Shown here: in pieces, positions 1-5,887 of the stretch | Layout: every line of letters starts with the position of its first letter | How positions within the stretch are numbered: position 1 is the stretch's first letter | DNA from: an uncultured Clostridia bacterium | GTDB lineage: Bacteria > Bacillota > Clostridia > Oscillospirales > Acutalibacteraceae | Direction: 5' to 3' | Assembly (NCBI GenBank): GCA_904420155.1 | Contig: CAJFUH010000107.1 | Coordinates: 1-6,040, forward strand | Length of the DNA stretch: 6,040 nt | The notes under the pieces: generated by a model | Told to the model about the DNA's origin: nothing | Databases searched by the model: none | Seen by the model: only the letters and a program-made list of their open reading frames with translations | Position numbers and translations under genes: made by a program

Positions 1-85
1 TCCGCTGGACGGTCAATGCACCAACGGCTCCCACCGGCAAACCGAACAGCAGGCCAATCAAGATTCCCCGCAGCAAATATTCCAA
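1..85 (-). CDS. LysE family exporter, N-terminal fragment
   Basis: Only the first 28 codons lie in the window; the gene runs off the left edge. The reading (LEYLLRGILIGLLFGLPVGA, then VGALTVQR) is one hydrophobic segment rich in Gly, Leu and Pro-Val-Gly. It matches my memory of the first membrane helix of LysE/RhtB-type exporters, which expel amino acids or related small molecules across the cytoplasmic membrane. The start is chosen as TTG at 85, a few bases after AAGGGGTGAG. An in-frame GTG at 94 would place that motif too close, and the nearby ATG at 89 is out of frame. It lies 52 bp downstream of the DUF3737 gene on the same strand, with a terminator-like hairpin between them, so co-transcription is uncertain. 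The family call rests on one helix and its sequence style. Confidence 0.65.
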   Translation of the reverse strand, partial: MEYLLRGILIGLLFGLPVGAVGALTVQR

Positions 86-106
86 CCATCTCACCCCTTA
101 TACAGA

Positions 107-156
107 AAAAGAAGCCGGGACGCCTCCTTCTCTCTGGTTATGCACAGGCTTCTTTT
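107..156 (-). terminator. Terminator-like inverted repeat after the DUF3737 gene
   Basis: AAAAGAAGCC at 107-116 and GGCTTCTTTT at 147-156 form a perfect 10-bp inverted repeat with a 30-nt loop. Read on the minus strand, the second arm ends in a run of five T, as in an intrinsic terminator. The DUF3737 stop codon (138-140) lies inside the loop. The loop is long for a classical terminator, so efficiency may be partial, which would allow read-through into the LysE-family gene. Confidence 0.5.
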
Positions 157-998
157 GCCTTTTGATTCTGAACCTGTACGGTTCCGCCCGCCTCATCAAT
201 ATCCCGGATCACCTCGCCCACCGCCGGAACAGTGATGCAACCCGACAGAGGATTTTTTATGCTGATCACCGGAGTGGTGATGGTCGCCTGCACCTCAGAG
301 CGCTCAAAGGCCAAGTCGCAGTCAATCATCTCGCAGCCCACAAGCCTAAGTCCCTTGCAGTAGCACAGGGGCTGGGTGCCAATGATCTTGCAGTTTTCAA
401 AGGTGACGTTCTCGCAGTACCAGGCCAGGTACTCGCCTTTAACCACACTGTCCCGGATGACCACATCTTTTGCGTGCCAAAAAGCGTCCTTGGTATCAAA
501 GATACAGTTTTCAAAGACGGAATCCTCAATGTACTGGAAGGAATACTTGCCCTTCATGCGTACATTACGGAAATGTAAACCCGTCGAGCGCATCATGAAG
601 TATTCGCTTTCCGCGTCGCAGTCTTCCATCCCGATCTCCCGCACCGACCAGCCGAATTCCGGGGATACAATGTGGCAGCCGTACATTTTTACTTTGCTGC
701 ATTCCCGCAGGGCTTTGATGCCATGAAGCCTGGTGTCTGTAATTTCGATGTGATCGGAATACCACAGGGCCGCCCGGCACGATGAAGTCATTTCTGAGTT
801 GCGGATTATCAGCCCATGATCATGCCAGAAGGGATAGCGCAGGTTAAAAAAGCTGTGCTCCACCTGCACATCTGCGCATTCCTTAAAAGCACTCTCCCCA
901 TCGGCTGGGCCGTCAAAGGAACAATCCCTGACCAATATATTCTTGCTGCCATAAAGGGCGCGTTCTGCATCAAATATTTCATTCTGAATCGTTCTCAT
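138..998 (-). CDS. DUF3737 family protein, predicted right-handed beta-helix
   Basis: This 286-residue protein begins MRTIQNEIFDAERALYGSKN. It carries degenerate turns of about 20 residues built on patterns such as VRDCSFDG, FENCIF, VVIRDSVVKG, VTFENCKIIG and LRLVGCEMIDCDL. The regular hydrophobic-x-Asn/Asp/Gly-Cys spacing is typical of pectate-lyase-like parallel beta-helices. I recognise the family as DUF3737, whose biochemical role is unknown; its length fits the family. No signal peptide or membrane segment is visible, so it is probably cytoplasmic. The ATG at 998 is preferred because GGGGG lies 8 nt upstream. The open frame continues 66 codons further upstream, but that part overlaps the preceding small gene in another frame. 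It is the third gene of a minus-strand operon, 26 bp after the small helical protein. Family confidence is high; function is not inferred. Confidence 0.88.
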   Translation of the reverse strand: MRTIQNEIFDAERALYGSKNILVRDCSFDGPADGESAFKECADVQVEHSFFNLRYPFWHDHGLIIRNSEMTSSCRAALWYSDHIEITDTRLHGIKALRECSKVKMYGCHIVSPEFGWSVREIGMEDCDAESEYFMMRSTGLHFRNVRMKGKYSFQYIEDSVFENCIFDTKDAFWHAKDVVIRDSVVKGEYLAWYCENVTFENCKIIGTQPLCYCKGLRLVGCEMIDCDLAFERSEVQATITTPVISIKNPLSGCITVPAVGEVIRDIDEAGGTVQVQNQKAKEACA

Positions 999-1024
999 AG
1001 AAAAGCCCCCATAAAATATATTTT

Positions 1025-1261
1025 TTACACTGCTGATTTCTTTTTCTGAATTTGGTAAACCAGGTAATCCAGACAGTCGATCCGCTTTTCTTCCTGATGT
1101 ACTTTGTCCAGGAGCTGCCGCCTGTGGGCGGAAAGCAATTCTAGTTGTTCCAGTGTTTTTCCTTCTTCCCCTAAAGAAAGGAATTGTTCTATACACTGGG
1201 CATCACATCCGGCGTCTTTCAGATTTTGGATAACAGACCCAATGGATTTGTCGTTTGACAT
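1025..1261 (-). CDS. Small helical protein (78 aa), function unknown
   Basis: The protein begins MSNDKSIGSVIQNLKDAGCD and ends with a charged, helix-forming stretch (LLSAHRRQLLDKVHQEEKR, then IDCLDYLVYQIQKKK). Nearly all of it looks alpha-helical. The C-terminal half resembles the coiled dimerisation helix of MerR-type regulators, but no DNA-binding domain is present; this resemblance is my impression and not an assignment. The ATG at 1261 is chosen because AGGGA lies 6 nt upstream; an ATG two codons earlier would directly abut that site. It sits 34 bp after the lipoprotein stop and 26 bp before the DUF3737 start, so the three are very probably one operon. Small proteins of this style occur beside such genes in Clostridia as far as I recall, but I know of no function. 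Confidence 0.8.
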   Translation of the reverse strand: MSNDKSIGSVIQNLKDAGCDAQCIEQFLSLGEEGKTLEQLELLSAHRRQLLDKVHQEEKRIDCLDYLVYQIQKKKSAV

Positions 1262-1295
1262 TGCCATTCCCTTCGTCCTATGGAGAATCTTTCTT

Positions 1296-1874
1296 TTATT
1301 CTCCATCACTGATCACCACAATCTGATTGCCCCATCCTTCCAAGACCGGATTATTTTCTACAGCATCTACAAATTCTCCTGTCGCATCGAATGTGCCAAT
1401 CTTGGTATATTCCTCATTGATCTCAGCATCATGGTAATACAGGACAATGCGGTTTGGATCGGAATAAAACACGTCACCCGCATGAGCCTCAGTCACTATT
1501 TCGCTGTTGTCAGGAATCTCATATCGGCTGGGGATATCATAATACTCCATCACATCGGATTCGTCATAGCTGTATACCGGCAAACGCCACTGGGTAGTTC
1601 CCACATACCCTGCAATCGCCGCAGCAGTACTATTGTCTTCCAGATACATGACAAAGGGAGATCCATCATCACCGAAATGGACGGTCAGCTCCGTAGCTTC
1701 CGAGCTTGGTATATCCGCTTCTCCATTGGCCTGAGAATTCGTCTGAGTAGAAGATATGAGATCATTTCCAGAAGGCGCGCTTATTCCGGATGAATCAGAA
1801 GAACCGCTGCATCCCGTCATTGCCATACTAAGCGCCATCACCAGGCTAAGCATGGCTGCCAATTGTTTTTTCAT
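1296..1874 (-). CDS. Cyclophilin-like fold lipoprotein
   Basis: This 192-residue protein starts with a lipoprotein signal: MKKQ, a hydrophobic core, and the lipobox MTGC with Cys22. A Ser/Gly/Asn-rich linker of about 40 residues follows. From about residue 62 there is a compact beta-rich domain (LTVHFGDDGSPFVMYLEDN, AAAIAGYVGTTQWRLPVYSY, GDVFYSDPNRIVLYYHD, then LEGWGNQIVVISDGE). This reads as the cyclophilin-like fold family seen in many Clostridial and archaeal proteins; the fold resembles cyclophilin, but peptidyl-prolyl isomerase activity is not established for it. It would be anchored to the outer face of the membrane. AGGGG lies 9 nt before the ATG, and a good promoter lies upstream at 1935-1963. 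It is the first gene of the three-gene operon. Family membership is fairly sure; substrate unknown. Confidence 0.85.
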   Translation of the reverse strand: MKKQLAAMLSLVMALSMAMTGCSGSSDSSGISAPSGNDLISSTQTNSQANGEADIPSSEATELTVHFGDDGSPFVMYLEDNSTAAAIAGYVGTTQWRLPVYSYDESDVMEYYDIPSRYEIPDNSEIVTEAHAGDVFYSDPNRIVLYYHDAEINEEYTKIGTFDATGEFVDAVENNPVLEGWGNQIVVISDGE

Positions 1875-1934
1875 ACCGTTTCGCCCCTTATGTTCTGTTT
1901 TGAAAATTCTTTTTTACTTCAATCCTGTAATTAA

Positions 1935-1963
1935 AGTATAGGCTCCAGAAAACAAAATAGCAA
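1935..1963 (-). promoter_or_regulatory. Promoter of the lipoprotein operon
   Basis: On the minus strand there is a -35 box TTGCTA (1963-1958), a 17-bp spacer and a -10 box TATACT (1940-1935). It fires toward the lipoprotein ATG at 1874. The match to the vegetative sigma-A consensus is good in both boxes and spacing. The -35 overlaps the end of an AT-rich interrupted palindrome. Confidence 0.75.
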
Positions 1964-1985
1964 ATACTTATATATTATATATTTG
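1961..1985. promoter_or_regulatory. Interrupted palindrome, candidate operator
   Basis: CAAATA (1961-1966) and TATTTG (1980-1985) bound a 25-bp symmetric element in which 9 of 12 base pairs match across the centre. It overlaps the -35 box of the lipoprotein promoter. The left arm and its flank (TAGCAAATACTTAT, 1958-1971) recur almost identically at the hydrolase promoter (4227-4240). The position and AT-rich dyad would suit a LysR-type regulator site; this is inference. Confidence 0.45.
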
Positions 1986-2011
1986 TATAAATAAAACCAA
2001 TAGAATTGCCA

Positions 2012-3255
2012 TTACTCTGAAACAAGTACCGACAGGGATATCAGGCGAATTTTTCTTGCCGCCAGCCATGCAAACCCGGTAAACAACAGAATAACTACCA
2101 CTCCCGGAAGTAAAACGGTCCCTACGCCCGGCTGGGAAGAAAAATCACTGATCCCTTCCATACGCATGAGCACGGCCACCAGCGGATCGGTAAGAAGGGC
2201 GCTGAAAATTGTACCCAGTACACTGCCCAGCAAGGCGGTTACACCAAAACGCAGGGCAAAGGAACATCGTAACTGTCCGGCAGAGAAGCCCATAGTCCGA
2301 TAGATTCCCAAATCTTTTTGCCCCGCCTGGATCAGCTTTCCTGCCTTCAAAAGGGTAACCACCAAAATGAAAAGCAACACAACCACATAGAGGAAAATCA
2401 TCAGTAGCTGCATAGCGGAAAGAATGCCGGCAAGCCCCGGCCAGGAATTTTCATGAAGGTATACATCCCCGCCGTAGGTATCCTCCAGCACCTGCATCAT
2501 GACCGGTTGCAGGTTGGGGTTTTCTATAAAAAAGTGAATACACCACATAGCGGGAGATTCCTCGCCGATCAGATCGTATCCCTCCCGGTTCATGCCGATG
2601 TTGGCGCCCATATCGTTGGCACACTGATAAATGCCGGATACCTTGTATTCACCGCTTCCGAGACTACTTGCCACGGTGACCGTATCTCCAACCCAGACGC
2701 CCAAATCCGCTGCCACAAATTCTGTCAGCACCACCTCATTGGGGCGCTGGCAGATGTTGCCGGAAAGCATATGAAAGCGGTCCGGTTGGGTAATTACGTT
2801 GGCGGTCATGTCCATAATGTTTACCGAAACGCTGGGCATAGCCAACATATATCGATCCGTAATATCTGTGTATTCCCGGATCGTCTGCTCTACTTCCTCC
2901 ATACCGGTATCGCCCATAGGCTGGGCGGCAATGTGAAGGTCTGCCGGGTTAAAGGCATCCATCAGACCCTCGCCATTTGGTCCAAGCCACGCGTCCACCC
3001 TGCCGATGAGGGAAGCAAAAAATACCAGAAGCATTGCCACCATGCAGGCCCCAACATACCGCCGTTTCCCCGTGAGGAGCTGCCGCAAAGCCAGCCAGAA
3101 GCCAAGTCCGTTTTTGCGGATGGGGACGATTGCTTTTTGTTTTATCACAGTATTTCCCATTTCTCCACGAATGGCCTTCATAGGAGAAACCTTTCCGATT
3201 TTTCCAGTCCGAATCCAGATAAAGCCCAACAGCAACAGCAAAATGGCACCAAAGG
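2012..3255 (-). pseudogene. FtsX-type ABC transporter permease, C-terminal half only
   Basis: The readable part starts within what looks like the last helix of a first FtsX domain (FGAILLLLLGFIWIRTGK, then VSPMKAIRGE, the typical end of that domain). A second half follows: a membrane helix near YVGACMVAMLLVFFASLIG, an extracytoplasmic domain of about 200 residues, three further helices with the typical FtsX motif KDLGIYRTMGFSAGQLRCSF, and a final helix before the stop. Full-length two-domain permeases of this type are commonly about 750-850 residues, so roughly the N-terminal half is missing. It begins, in a different frame, directly where hydrolase sequence ends. No ATPase partner is in the window. 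An ATG at 3181 with AAAGG 8 nt upstream could start a 389-residue remnant. These permeases usually export peptides, lipids or drugs, or act as mechanotransmitters; this copy is probably non-functional. Confidence 0.85.
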
Positions 3256-4166
3256 GGTCCCCATTCCGTTTTTCTCCCCCTCGGCCAGATAGAAATTGGT
3301 GAGCACCGGCGTTTCAATGACAACCATCTCATGATTTATATATTCCACCGCCACACTGCGGCCTGTGGAATCGGCAATGGAGAAATGAATCATCATTCCC
3401 ATGGAACCATGGAGATCGTATTGTCCTAACAGTTCCAACGTTTCCTCTACATTGGCGGCCTTATCCAGAAGCAGGCGGACTGCTGTCGTGGTGGTAATAT
3501 CCGGTTTGTCCGTATCCTGTTCGATAACGCCGTTGCCCTGAATCATGTTCACCGATACCGCCAGCCCTGCCTCATTCATTCCATCTAATGGGGCATACAA
3601 GGCGGCCAAGGTCTTTACCTCATTCAATTTCAACGCCATTCCCACCATACCGCCCCCTACATTTTGGGTGATGAAATCCATGTTGACGGTGGAAAGGGAA
3701 GCATATCCGTTTTCAGGGTAGGCGGCTACCACCATAGCCTCGCAGTTTTCCCAATCGAAATTGCGGCCAAACAAAGTATTTCCCTCCGGGCTTTGCACAA
3801 AAATTGTGCTGCATCCGAAAATGCCTCCCAGCAATTCCCCCAGATCCAGCCCGGAGAGCAGGTTGTTTGCCAGATACTCGATGACCTCCCTATCGGAGGA
3901 AGCGCCCCCTTGAGAGAGAAAACCGTCAAATCCAAAGTTTCCATCATAGCGGACATCGGAGAAACCAGCTTCCAATTGTGTGATATCAGACGTGAGAATA
4001 ATACTATTTTCCTGTTCTTTAGAGGATACAGTTTCTGCATGGCTATCTCTCTGTGCATTTTGCATCTGTATGTCCGTTCTTCCTCTGCATCCAGTTATGT
4101 TATTGCCACGTACAGCAGGAGAAAAAAACAGATCATCCGTCTCTTTTTCGGGAGCCAACGACTCAT
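3178..4166 (-). pseudogene. Linear-amide C-N hydrolase lipoprotein (choloylglycine hydrolase superfamily), frameshifted and 3'-truncated
   Basis: The core is an Ntn-hydrolase of the bile-salt hydrolase/penicillin acylase superfamily. Numbering residues from the TTG at 4158, it shows the candidate nucleophile Cys116 in GIFGCSTIFV, the GRNFDW motif (131-136), DGMNEAGLAVSVN (192-204) and TPVLTNFYL with Asn288. The family cleaves linear amides such as N-acyl amino acids, bile salts or penicillins; the substrate here is unknown. Two lesions are visible. First, the ATG at 4166 (GAGG 8 nt upstream) opens a lipoprotein signal, MSRWLPKKRRMICFFLLLYV then AIT, that hits a stop at 4095-4097; deleting one copy of the ATAAC tandem repeat restores ITGC in frame. 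Second, family similarity ends near 3256, after GEKNGMGT, and the frame runs 25 codons through permease sequence to a stop at 3178. About 80 C-terminal residues, including a conserved family Arg, are lost. Confidence 0.85.
4094..4103 (-). repeat. 5-bp tandem duplication (ATAAC twice) causing a frameshift
   Basis: Minus-strand bases 4103-4094 read ATAACATAAC. With both copies present, the signal-peptide frame ends at TAA (4097-4095). With one copy removed, GTG GCA ATA ACT GGA TGC gives VAITGC and joins the signal peptide to the hydrolase body in one frame. Confidence 0.85.
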
Positions 4167-4203
4167 TCTGAAAACCTCATTGCTGTTTTATTTTTATAAC
4201 TTC

Positions 4204-4232
4204 AGTATAGCGAGCTTTTAATTGTATATCAA
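4204..4232 (-). promoter_or_regulatory. Promoter of the hydrolase gene
   Basis: On the minus strand: -35 TTGATA (4232-4227), a 17-bp spacer and -10 TATACT (4209-4204), about 40 bp before the ATG at 4166. Boxes and spacing are near consensus. The -35 and its upstream flank share 13 of 14 bases with the equivalent part of the lipoprotein promoter. Confidence 0.75.
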
Positions 4233-4282
4233 ATACTTATTCTTAATATAAATTCATAATTTATTTTTATAGAATTATGTGC

Positions 4283-4302
4283 TATACTAGTAGCAAAGGA
4301 GG
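4283..4302 (+). promoter_or_regulatory. Extended -10 promoter and Shine-Dalgarno of the LysR gene
   Basis: TATACT at 4283-4288 is preceded by TGC, giving an extended -10; the -35 region (TTTATT near 4260) is weak. Transcription would begin around 4294-4296, almost directly on the Shine-Dalgarno AAAGGAGG (4295-4302), so the leader would be very short. The weak -35 and a divergent neighbour fit a self-regulated LysR gene. Confidence 0.55.
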
Positions 4303-4310
4303 CGATTGTA

Positions 4311-5192
4311 ACGGAACTGCGCGTGTTGCATTACTTCTTAGCGGTAGCAAGAGAACAGAGTATCTCGGCAGCGGCAGATTCTCTGCATCTTTCTCAGCCA
4401 GCCCTTTCCACTCAGTTAAAGGCAATGGAAGAAGAACTCGGCAAACAGCTGCTGATTCGAGGTACAAAAGGTTCACGGAAGGTGATTTTGACGGATGAAG
4501 GGATGATTCTGCGCAAACGGGCGGAGGAGATTCTCTCTCTTGTGAAAAGGACGGAAGAAGAAATTATCCGTTCCGATGAAACCATTATTGGCGATGTTTA
4601 TATTGGGACTGGAGAAACAGATATCGTCCGACTATTCGCTAAGGCCGCCAAAAAAATACAAAAACAATATCCAGATATTCACTATCATATTTCCAGCGGC
4701 AATGCGGAATATGTACTTGAATATCTGGATAAAGGGCTCATTGATTTCGGCCTTCTGTTCGGCAATATTGATTCACAGAAGTATGAGTCTATCCCTATTC
4801 CTCTCAAAGATACCTGGGGAGTACTGATGCGAAGGGATTCCCCTCTGGCTCAAAAGGAGACCATTTTTCCAGAGGATTTATGGGATCAACCTCTTATCAT
4901 CTCCCACCAAAGGGGCGACGATCAGTATCTATCTCAGTGGATGCGACGGGATATTTCTCACTTGCATGTTGTGGCTACCTACAACTTGGTTTTTAATGCA
5001 TCGCTATTAGTAGATGAAGGGCTGGGATATGCGTTGTGTTTTGATAAACTGATCAATACCCAAAACAGCGACCTCTGTTTCCGGCCCTTTTCTCCCAAGT
5101 TGGAAGCTTCCGCCTGTATTCTCTGGAAAAAATATCAGGTGTTTTCCAAAGCGGCAGGAACCTTTTTGGAGTGTCTGCGCAATTTGTTATAG
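4311..5192 (+). CDS. LysR-type transcriptional regulator
   Basis: About 293 residues, the normal family length. An N-terminal winged helix-turn-helix covers residues 1-60 (ELRVLHYFLAVAREQSISAA, LHLSQPALSTQLKAMEEELG, KQLLIRG), followed by a linker helix. The C-terminal LysR substrate-binding domain spans from about residue 93 to the end (IGDVYIGTGETDIVRLFAKA and onward). It is transcribed divergently from the hydrolase, the usual arrangement for a LysR regulator and its target. The start is odd: no ATG, GTG or TTG lies in frame at a proper distance from AAAGGAGG (4295-4302). ACG at 4311 sits exactly 8 nt after it and is followed by the family-typical ELRVL. The first in-frame canonical start is GTG at 4323, 20 nt away, and would remove part of the first helix. 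Translation from ACG, GTA or ATT, or loss of efficient expression, are all possible. Confidence 0.88.
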   Translation, partial: TELRVLHYFLAVAREQSISAAADSLHLSQPALSTQLKAMEEELGKQLLIRGTKGSRKVILTDEGMILRKRAEEILSLVKRTEEEIIRSDETIIGDVYIGTGETDIVRLFAKAAKKIQKQYPDIHYHISSGNAEYVLEYLDKGLIDFGLLFGNIDSQKYESIPIPLKDTWGVLMRRDSPLAQKETIFPEDLWDQPLIISHQRGDDQYLSQWMRRDISHLHVVATYNLVFNASLLVDEGLGYALCFDKLINTQNSDLCFRPFSPKLEASACILWKKYQVFSKAAGTFLECLRNLL

Positions 5193-5331
5193 GAATTTCA
5201 TTTCGAACGGAAACTGGATCCATTATTAATTTATGTGAGGTTTGCCCTGGAGCATTTTCATTTTAAGCGAAAGACAGATGTAGATCCTACAAAGGTAGTT
5301 TCTTTGCAATGCCCATTTTTTACGGATACAA
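5193..5331. other. Region after the LysR gene with no recognisable gene
   Basis: About 140 bp between the LysR stop and the first hairpin. A short frame can be opened with GTG at 5235, but it has no ribosome binding site, reads through both downstream hairpins and resembles nothing I know. I see no gene here. Confidence 0.5.
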
Positions 5332-5361
5332 AAAGGGCCTTATCTTTCGATAAGACCCTTT
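5332..5361 (-). terminator. Hairpin, terminator-like on the minus strand
   Basis: A 13-bp stem with one mismatch (5332-5344 against 5349-5361) and a 4-nt loop that reads GAAA on the minus strand. On that strand the stem is followed by TTTTTG, as in an intrinsic terminator. No minus-strand gene entering from the right is visible inside the window. Confidence 0.55.
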
Positions 5362-5367
5362 ACAATA

Positions 5368-5404
5368 CCGAAAATATTTTTTATCACGAATATTTTCGGT
5401 TTTT
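5368..5404 (+). terminator. Intrinsic terminator downstream of the LysR gene
   Basis: A perfect 11-bp stem CCGAAAATATT (5368-5378) / AATATTTTCGG (5389-5399) with a 10-nt loop, followed by five T. It probably ends the LysR transcript, 176 bp after the stop, and insulates it from the mobile-element genes to the right. Confidence 0.7.
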
Positions 5405-5595
5405 GTGGTGCCGATGTTCATAACGACACTCACGCAAACCCGCATGAAATCAAGGCTTTTGGCAGCAGACGAATATATTTCACCGAGAAAATCTACTGTC
5501 ATGACTACTTTGCTGCTCAAACCGAGCCTGAAAATCGCACATTTGCGGCTATCCTCCCATCCATATATAATGAAAGCACAAAGGAGGCGAGCCAG
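5405..5595 (+). other. Open frame without a start codon, upstream of the small ORF
   Basis: The frame of the following small gene is open leftward to 5299 but contains no ATG, GTG or TTG before 5596. From 5413 it reads DVHNDTHANPHEIKAFGSRR, then IYFTEKIYCHDYF and so on, which looks protein-like in composition. It could be a remnant of a gene whose 5' end was lost, or simply leader DNA: the promoter of the small ORF lies within it. I do not recognise a family. Confidence 0.3.
5543..5571 (+). promoter_or_regulatory. Promoter of the small ORF
   Basis: -35 TTGCGG (5543-5548), a 17-bp spacer and a perfect -10 TATAAT (5566-5571). Transcription would start near 5578, just ahead of the Shine-Dalgarno AAAGGAGG and 18 nt before the ATG at 5596. 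Confidence 0.7.
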
Positions 5596-5760
5596 ATGAA
5601 AAAGCAAAAATACTTTGTCGCATATACGCCGGAGGAAGCCGCCCTTGTAATACAAAGCCTGAACCGACTGCGGAACGCTCTGCTCCGGGATAACCGGGAT
5701 TCCGGTTGCATAGACGAGCTGCTTTTGAAAGTGATGTGTGCCCCTGTAAAGAGAATCTGA
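5596..5760 (+). CDS. Small mobile-element protein (54 aa), function unknown
   Basis: The protein begins MKKQKYFVAYTPEEAALVIQ and ends with DELLLKVMCAPVKRI. It has a short basic N-terminus, a beta-like YFVAYTPEE segment and two predicted helices. AAAGGAGG lies 8 nt before the ATG, and a near-consensus promoter lies upstream. I recall short proteins of this pattern (…EEAALVIQSLNRLRNAL…D.LLLKV…APVKR) in Clostridial ICEs close to ParA, but know no function. The expression signals make it a credible real gene despite its length. A strong terminator follows at 5783, so it is probably a separate transcript from the ParA gene. Confidence 0.72.
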   Translation: MKKQKYFVAYTPEEAALVIQSLNRLRNALLRDNRDSGCIDELLLKVMCAPVKRI

Positions 5761-5782
5761 AAACAACATAATGCCGCAAACC

Positions 5783-5816
5783 GCCGCTTATTCTGCTACA
5801 GAGTAGGCGGCTTTTT
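5783..5816 (+). terminator. Intrinsic terminator after the small ORF
   Basis: GCCGCTTATTCTG (5783-5795) pairs with CAGAGTAGGCGGC (5799-5811) in a 13-bp stem with two G-U pairs and a 3-nt loop, followed by TTTTTCTTTT. It is a classical strong Rho-independent terminator. Confidence 0.85.
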
Positions 5817-5831
5817 CTTTTCCTCCGTACA

Positions 5832-5860
5832 TAGCCCTCCGTCCTGCCAACGGTGGGCTA
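5832..5860 (+). repeat. Inverted repeat upstream of ParA
   Basis: TAGCCCTCCGT (5832-5842) and ACGGTGGGCTA (5850-5860) pair at 10 of 11 positions around a 7-nt loop. It ends 13 nt before the ParA Shine-Dalgarno (GGAGG at 5874-5878). No T-run follows, so it is not an intrinsic terminator. It could be an mRNA structure affecting ParA translation or a dyad for a DNA-binding protein such as a partition autoregulator. Confidence 0.5.
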
Positions 5861-5887
5861 AATCTATGAAAAAGGAGGAACCCGCTC

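Noticed and set aside
162..578. Plus-strand open frame of 138 codons
   Set aside because: Antisense to the DUF3737 gene, without a ribosome binding site, and its translation resembles no family.
1104..1793. Plus-strand open frame of 229 codons
   Set aside because: Antisense shadow of the lipoprotein and small helical gene, both of which have good starts, a signal peptide and family features.
2453..3292. Plus-strand open frame of 279 codons
   Set aside because: Antisense to the FtsX permease remnant; His/Pro-rich translation without domains and no ribosome binding site.
2949..3332. Minus-strand frame of 127 codons crossing the deletion junction
   Set aside because: Third frame over hydrolase and permease sequence; its translation has no family features.
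4122..4128. Run of seven A (T on the coding strand) in the hydrolase signal peptide as the cause of the frameshift
   Set aside because: The hydrophobic core continues in the signal-peptide frame after this run as far as the ATAAC repeat, so the shift lies at the repeat.
5320..5769. Minus-strand open frame of 149 codons
   Set aside because: It runs through two hairpins and the promoter, and is antisense to the small ORF, which has clear expression signals.
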